DNA from: Namhaeicola sp039714555
GTDB lineage: Bacteria > Bacteroidota > Bacteroidia > Flavobacteriales > Flavobacteriaceae
Direction: 5' to 3'
DNA: 64,000 nucleotides
Assembly (NCBI GenBank): GCA_039714555.1
Contig: JBDLJB010000002.1
Span: 96,788 to 160,787, forward strand
Shown: in pieces, positions 59,855 through 64,000 of the stretch
Layout: every line of letters starts with the position of its first letter
Numbering within the stretch: position 1 is the first letter of the stretch
Made by a program: the position numbers and the translations under genes
The notes under the pieces: model-generated
What the model was told of the DNA's origin: nothing
What the model saw: the letters and a program-made list of their open reading frames with translations, nothing else
Databases searched by the model: none

Positions 59855-60550
59855 ATGAAAGAAAATGAAATTATAGGAAAATTAACCAGGCAAGAAAAAG
59901 TTAATCCTGTAGTAAGAAATAAATTACCAAATACATTTGTTATTAATCTTCCCAGTCCTTTAGCTTCTTATTTCACGAGATTTACTCAAATAAATAAGCC
60001 CAATAGCATTTTGATTATCACTAAGGATTCTGTTTCATTTGAGCGTATTTTAAGAGCTACAAAAAATATTAATGAAGCGAATGCAATGAATATTGAAGGC
60101 GCAAAATGTGAAATAACAATAGGGAAAAAGAAATTTAGCGGAATAAGGTTGAAAGGAATAGAAGAGTATTCTGATATACCAAAAATACAAGAATTATATA
60201 AAAAAGAGGGATTTGAATTGGCAAGGAATGTGAAAATTAGTAATGATACCGATTCAATGATCAGGGTAAACAAATTTTTTCATTTAAAAAAGGTTTCTGA
60301 GGGTATTTATCAATCTTTAAATGTTCAGGATCGTTATTATTTCATTATTCCAAAAAACTTAAATTGGGATCAGTTTAGAGAAGTTACTTTTGATATTAAG
60401 AATAATATAAATGTTACAGGTTATGATGTTGCCAAAGGTATTTTCTATAATAATGATGGTATCATTGAAATGGTTAGAATTATTAAACCAAATATTACCT
60501 TAGATATGGTAAAAGAGGTATACCAAAAATATCTTGACAGACTTAAATAA
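59855..60550 (+). CDS. Protein of unknown function
   Basis: A 231-residue soluble protein that I do not recognise. It has no signal peptide, membrane segment or known catalytic motif; it is Lys/Ile-rich with alternating strand and helix stretches (SILIITKDSVSFERILRATKNI; ITIGKKKFSGIRLKGIEE; RYYFIIPKNLNWDQFREVTFDI). It is divergent from marR and 76 bp from the marR palindrome, so it could share that control. It ends 79 bp before the ABC transporter genes. Confidence 0.55.
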   Translation: MKENEIIGKLTRQEKVNPVVRNKLPNTFVINLPSPLASYFTRFTQINKPNSILIITKDSVSFERILRATKNINEANAMNIEGAKCEITIGKKKFSGIRLKGIEEYSDIPKIQELYKKEGFELARNVKISNDTDSMIRVNKFFHLKKVSEGIYQSLNVQDRYYFIIPKNLNWDQFREVTFDIKNNINVTGYDVAKGIFYNNDGIIEMVRIIKPNITLDMVKEVYQKYLDRLK

Positions 60551-60601
60551 TTTTTTACTAAATCTTTATTTCTTTCTATTCCCATATTAGTTCCATTTCC
60601 T

Positions 60602-60609
60602 TATATTTG
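60602..60609 (+). promoter_or_regulatory. Candidate -7 box of the ABC transporter operon
   Basis: TATATTTG (TAnnTTTG) 19 bp before the ATG at 60629; no -33 TTG at 19-21 bp. Confidence 0.4.
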
Positions 60610-60628
60610 GGAAAATTTATAATTATTT

Positions 60629-61564
60629 ATGAATAATATTTTAGTAACTGAAAATATTGTTAAAAATTTTGGCGATTTCAGGGCTTTAAACAATATTTCT
60701 ATTGAGGTGCCAGAGCAAAGTATTTTTGGTTTACTCGGTCCAAATGGTGCAGGAAAGACCACTCTTATTAGAATCATCAATCAAATAACCATGCCTGATG
60801 AAGGTGAGGTTTTTTTTAACGGAAATTTATTACAACCCAACGATGTTCATTATATAGGTTATTTACCCGAAGAAAGGGGATTATACAAACGTATGAAAGT
60901 AGGTGAACAATCAATTTACTTAGCACAATTAAAAGGCTTGTCAAAAAATGATGCCAAGAATAAATTAAAATATTGGTTTGATAAATTTGAAATTGGTGAT
61001 TGGTGGAATAAAAAAGTTGAAGAACTTTCAAAAGGAATGGCTCAAAAAGTCCAATTTATAGTCACAGTTTTACATGAACCAAAACTTTTAATCTTTGATG
61101 AACCCTTTAGTGGTTTTGACCCAATAAATGCTAATATAATTAAAGATGAAATATTAAAATTAAGGGATAAAGGTGCAACGATAATATTTTCTACACATAG
61201 GATGGAATCTGTTGAAGAACTTTGTGAACATATTGTTTTGATTGATAAATCAAATAAAATTCTAGGTGGCAAATTGGTAGATATTAAAAAACAATTTAAA
61301 ACGAATTCTTTTGAAGTAGGATTGATCACAGATCAAAAAGATTCTCTTCTTGAAGATCTTTCCCAAAAATTTGATGTGAGTAAAGCAAGTTTTAAATCGT
61401 TAGAAGATGATTTAAAGCTTAGAATAAAACTGGCTGATAATGAAACTTCTACTGATCTGATAAAATATTTAAATAGTAAAGCTTTGATAAATCATTATGT
61501 AGAGGTCATACCATCTGCTAGTGATATTTTTATACAAGCTGTCAATCAAAACTCATTGGTATGA
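60629..61564 (+). CDS. ABC transporter ATP-binding protein (NatA-like)
   Basis: A 311-residue ABC ATPase. Walker A is GPNGAGKTTLIRII, the signature is LSKGMAQKVQ, Walker B is LLIFDEPFSGFDP and the switch His is FSTHRM. A C-terminal ~90-residue extension (DUF4162-like) is typical of NatA-type exporters. It overlaps the permease gene by 4 bp (ATGA), so it is the energising half of a two-gene exporter. The substrate (sodium, a drug or a lipid-like molecule) is unknown. Confidence 0.9.
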   Translation: MNNILVTENIVKNFGDFRALNNISIEVPEQSIFGLLGPNGAGKTTLIRIINQITMPDEGEVFFNGNLLQPNDVHYIGYLPEERGLYKRMKVGEQSIYLAQLKGLSKNDAKNKLKYWFDKFEIGDWWNKKVEELSKGMAQKVQFIVTVLHEPKLLIFDEPFSGFDPINANIIKDEILKLRDKGATIIFSTHRMESVEELCEHIVLIDKSNKILGGKLVDIKKQFKTNSFEVGLITDQKDSLLEDLSQKFDVSKASFKSLEDDLKLRIKLADNETSTDLIKYLNSKALINHYVEVIPSASDIFIQAVNQNSLV

Positions 61565-62871
61565 ACAAACTTAAACTGATCATTAAACGTGAATTTCTTG
61601 CAAAAGTAAGAAACAGGACTTTTATCATTATGACCTTTGTAAGCCCGTTGTTGATGATAGGCATGATGGCATTGATAATATTTTTATCAAAAAGCAGTAT
61701 GGAAAAAACCAATGTTGTTGCTTACGTTAATAACTCCAGTTTTTTTTCAAAAAATGATTTTAAAGATAGAAATAACATAAATTATATTGATTTATCAGAT
61801 GTTGACCTAGTTGAAGCAAAAAAAATAGTACAAGAATCAAATCATGATGGATTATTATTTATACCTAAAATAGATAGTATTGATCAAATAGCGGAAAGCA
61901 TTCAGTTTTTTTCTGAGGAAACACCAAGCATGGTTTTGATTTCTTCCTTAGAAAATGATATAGAGAAAACATTAGAAAAAGAAAAGATGTTGCAATTTAA
62001 CATTGATCTAAAAATGCTTGAGCAATCAGATCTTAATGTTGATATAAAACTTTCAAATTATATTGGTGAAAAGTCTTCAAAATTAGTCAATGGTATTAAA
62101 ATTGGATTAGGAATGGGTGCTGGTTATGTAGTCATGATGTTTATAATTGTTTATGGTGCCATGGTTATGCGTAGTGTTATTGAAGAAAAAACGAGTAGAA
62201 TAATTGAAGTGATCATTTCTTCGGTTAAACCTTTTCAATTAATGATGGGAAAAGTTATTGGTACTGCTGGCGCTGGTTTATTACAATTTTTTATATGGTC
62301 AGTTTTAATGTTTTTGATATTAATTATCAGTTCCTATTTTTTTGGAATGGATGGCATGGCAAGTATGCAAACCTCACAAATACCTTCTGAGCAAATGGAA
62401 TCAGTAGCTACAAATGATGCTCAATTTGCAATAAGTGAAATATTAAGATTACCTTTATTTAGTATGTTTATTTGGTTTATTTTATTCTTTTTAGGAGGTT
62501 ATTTATTATACAGTTCCATTTATGCAGCTATTGGTTCTGCTGTTGACAATGAAACTGATACTCAGCAATTTATGATGCCGGTATTAATGCCTTTAATGAT
62601 AGGTGTTTATGTAGGTTTTGCAACAGTAATCAATGATCCGCATGGTACAGTTGCCACTGTTTTTTCTTTGATTCCCTTTACTTCACCAATAGTGATGCTT
62701 ATGCGAATTCCTTTTGGAGTTCCATGGTGGCAAATATCACTTTCATTATTTTTATTAATCATTACTTTTTTAGCAGTTATTTGGTTGGCTGCAAAAATTT
62801 ATCGTGTTGGAATTTTGATGTATGGTAAGAAGGTAAATTATAAGGAATTGTATAAGTGGTTGAAGTATTAA
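61561..62871 (+). CDS. ABC-2 type transporter permease (NatB-like)
   Basis: A 436-residue membrane protein. One TM helix near the N-terminus (FIIMTFVSPLLMIGMMALIIFL) is followed by a large extracytoplasmic domain (about 45-180), then about five TM helices with the conserved SVIEEKTSRIIEVIISSVKPFQLMMGKVIG stretch (read in parts). This is the ABC-2/NatB layout, partner of the ATPase encoded 4 bp overlapping upstream. A sigma-54-dependent response regulator gene follows 35 bp later. Confidence 0.88.
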   Translation: MNKLKLIIKREFLAKVRNRTFIIMTFVSPLLMIGMMALIIFLSKSSMEKTNVVAYVNNSSFFSKNDFKDRNNINYIDLSDVDLVEAKKIVQESNHDGLLFIPKIDSIDQIAESIQFFSEETPSMVLISSLENDIEKTLEKEKMLQFNIDLKMLEQSDLNVDIKLSNYIGEKSSKLVNGIKIGLGMGAGYVVMMFIIVYGAMVMRSVIEEKTSRIIEVIISSVKPFQLMMGKVIGTAGAGLLQFFIWSVLMFLILIISSYFFGMDGMASMQTSQIPSEQMESVATNDAQFAISEILRLPLFSMFIWFILFFLGGYLLYSSIYAAIGSAVDNETDTQQFMMPVLMPLMIGVYVGFATVINDPHGTVATVFSLIPFTSPIVMLMRIPFGVPWWQISLSLFLLIITFLAVIWLAAKIYRVGILMYGKKVNYKELYKWLKY

Positions 62872-62903
62872 AGTAAAAAGTAAAAGTTTAAAATAAGATT
62901 TAG
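62872..62903. repeat. Degenerate low-complexity word array
   Basis: The words AAAGTAAAAA, AAAGTTTAAA and AAGATTTA recur here, as at 50914-50947, between the ABC permease and the response regulator genes. Function is unknown. Confidence 0.35.
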
Positions 62904-62906
62904 TAT

Positions 62907-64000
62907 ATGTCTAGAATTTTAATTATTGAAGACGAGTCAGCAATTAGAAGAGTATTGAATAAAATAATTTCTGAAGATAATAGTAAATATCAGGTTGAAG
63001 AGGCTGAAGATGGTTTGTTAGGGTATAAAATGATTGAGAAAGTAGATTATGATCTGGTTTTATGTGATATTAAAATGCCTAAGATGGATGGTGTAGAGGT
63101 ATTGGAAAAGTCATTAAAGATCAAACCTGAAATACCTTTTATTATGATCTCTGGTCATGGCGAATTAGAAACAGCAGTGCATACAATGCGAATAGGTGCT
63201 TATGATTATATTTCAAAACCACCCGATCTAAATCGCTTGTTAAATGCTGTAAGAAATGCATTGGACAAAAAACAATTGGTAATTGAAAATAAGAGGTTAA
63301 AGAAGAAAATTAGTAAAAACTATGAAATGATCGGTAATAGTAAGTCGATCTTAAAAATTAAAACAATTATTGATAAAGTTGCGCCTACCGAAGCACGTGT
63401 TTTGATCATTGGTGAAAACGGAACAGGAAAAGAGTTGGTTGCCCATTGGTTACATGAAAAAAGTAATAGATCTGAAGGGCCAATGATTGAAGTTAATTGT
63501 GCTGCGATACCTTCCGAACTGATTGAAAGTGAGTTGTTTGGGCATGTAAAAGGCTCATTTACAGGGGCAAATAAAGATAGGGCTGGAAAATTTGAGGCAG
63601 CAAATAGTGGTACAATTTTTCTTGATGAAGTAGGAGATATGAGTCTTTCTGCACAAGCCAAAGTTTTGCGAGTTTTACAAGAAAATAAAATTAGCAGGGT
63701 AGGTAGTGATAAAGATATTAAAGTTGATGTAAGAGTTATTGCTGCTACCAATAAAGATTTAAAAAAAGAAATTGAACAGGGTAATTTTAGAGAAGATCTT
63801 TACCACAGGTTAGCAGTTATCATAATTCAAGTACCCTCTTTAAATAGTAGGGTAGAAGATATACCACTTTTAATTGATTTTTTTGCAGAAAAAATTGCAA
63901 TTGAGCAAGGAATAGCAACAAAACAATTTGATGAAAAGGCTATTGCTTTATTGAAAAATTTTAATTGGACAGGTAATATTCGTGAGTTGAGAAATGTAGT
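62907..64000 (+). CDS. Sigma-54-dependent response regulator (NtrC type), partial
   Basis: The first ~364 codons; the gene continues past the right edge. The receiver domain (about 1-120) has the acidic pair Glu8-Asp9 (IIEDES), a phospho-acceptor Asp in LVLCDIKMPKMDGVEV and a Lys in ISKPPD. The AAA+ sigma-54 activator domain has Walker A (GENGTGKEL), a loop ELFGHVKGSFTGANK (GSFTGA in place of GAFTGA), Walker B (GTIFLDEVGDM) and RVIAATNKDL. The C-terminal HTH is off the window. It would switch on sigma-54 promoters after phosphorylation; its kinase is not visible here. Confidence 0.92.
   Translation, partial: MSRILIIEDESAIRRVLNKIISEDNSKYQVEEAEDGLLGYKMIEKVDYDLVLCDIKMPKMDGVEVLEKSLKIKPEIPFIMISGHGELETAVHTMRIGAYDYISKPPDLNRLLNAVRNALDKKQLVIENKRLKKKISKNYEMIGNSKSILKIKTIIDKVAPTEARVLIIGENGTGKELVAHWLHEKSNRSEGPMIEVNCAAIPSELIESELFGHVKGSFTGANKDRAGKFEAANSGTIFLDEVGDMSLSAQAKVLRVLQENKISRVGSDKDIKVDVRVIAATNKDLKKEIEQGNFREDLYHRLAVIIIQVPSLNSRVEDIPLLIDFFAEKIAIEQGIATKQFDEKAIALLKNFNWTGNIRELRNV

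Overview
The window is AT-rich chromosomal DNA from a Bacteroidota bacterium, most likely of the class Flavobacteriia. The evidence is the protein complement: BatA/vWA protein, GIN and DUF4097 surface proteins, DUF3943, a 'sensor of ECF sigma' trio, a TonB receptor with a carboxypeptidase-regulatory domain, a CCC-motif membrane protein, DUF2752, a non-catalytic dihydroorotase paralogue and an HD/Pycsar-TM fusion. Promoters fit the Bacteroidota TTG-N19-21-TAnnTTTG pattern, and Shine-Dalgarno sites are essentially absent. Genus is not determined. No rRNA, tRNA, CRISPR array, prophage or transposase was seen.

Layout. 1-1546: the start of a class II ribonucleotide reductase (cut by the left edge) behind hpf. 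1926-4022: recG. 4069-10452: a minus-strand run of envelope and metabolic genes (NlpC/P60 lipoprotein, EEP phosphatase, carboxylesterase, DUF4870, dihydroorotase-like, BatA). 10637-18069: a CotH-like secreted protein, a large GAF protein, an HD + Pycsar-effector membrane protein, and lon. 18365-22088: an ECF sigma/anti-sigma operon with two repeat-rich surface proteins, then a secreted four-repeat protein. 22215-24397: a nucleotidyltransferase and DUF3943.

24416-34647 is the most distinctive part, a sulfur-compound redox island. One eight-gene minus-strand operon encodes a Tat-exported molybdopterin oxidoreductase of the polysulfide/thiosulfate reductase type, its four-cluster Fe-S subunit, an NrfD-type membrane subunit, two half-size YeeE/YedE sulfur transporters, two membrane-anchored rhodanese-like proteins and a Crp/Fnr regulator. 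Divergent from it are a 12-heme cytochrome and a small Cys-rich membrane protein, then a second, FNR-like regulator. Two TGTGA-N6-TCACA-type sites lie in the island. Both rhodanese-like proteins have lost the catalytic-loop cysteine and end in the same tail (PEGGC); in one of them this terminal residue is the only cysteine. I propose a family of C-terminal-cysteine sulfur carriers acting with the transporters and reductase.

34857-41434: a YhhN protein, a second ECF sigma/anti-sigma/sensor trio, a TonB receptor and an M23 peptidase. 41539-43947: promoter, zapB-like, zapA, 6S RNA and rny. 44027-53324: a PAS-LuxR regulator, ftcD, terC, purB, a Smr protein, small membrane proteins and a subtilisin-like lipoprotein. 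53394-59741: a fatty-acid beta-oxidation operon (marR, fadN-like, fadA, fadE) with an 18-bp perfect palindrome as probable MarR operator, interrupted by a four-helix-bundle gene between 17-bp inverted repeats. 59855-64000: an unknown protein, a NatA/NatB-like ABC exporter and the start of a sigma-54-dependent response regulator cut by the right edge.
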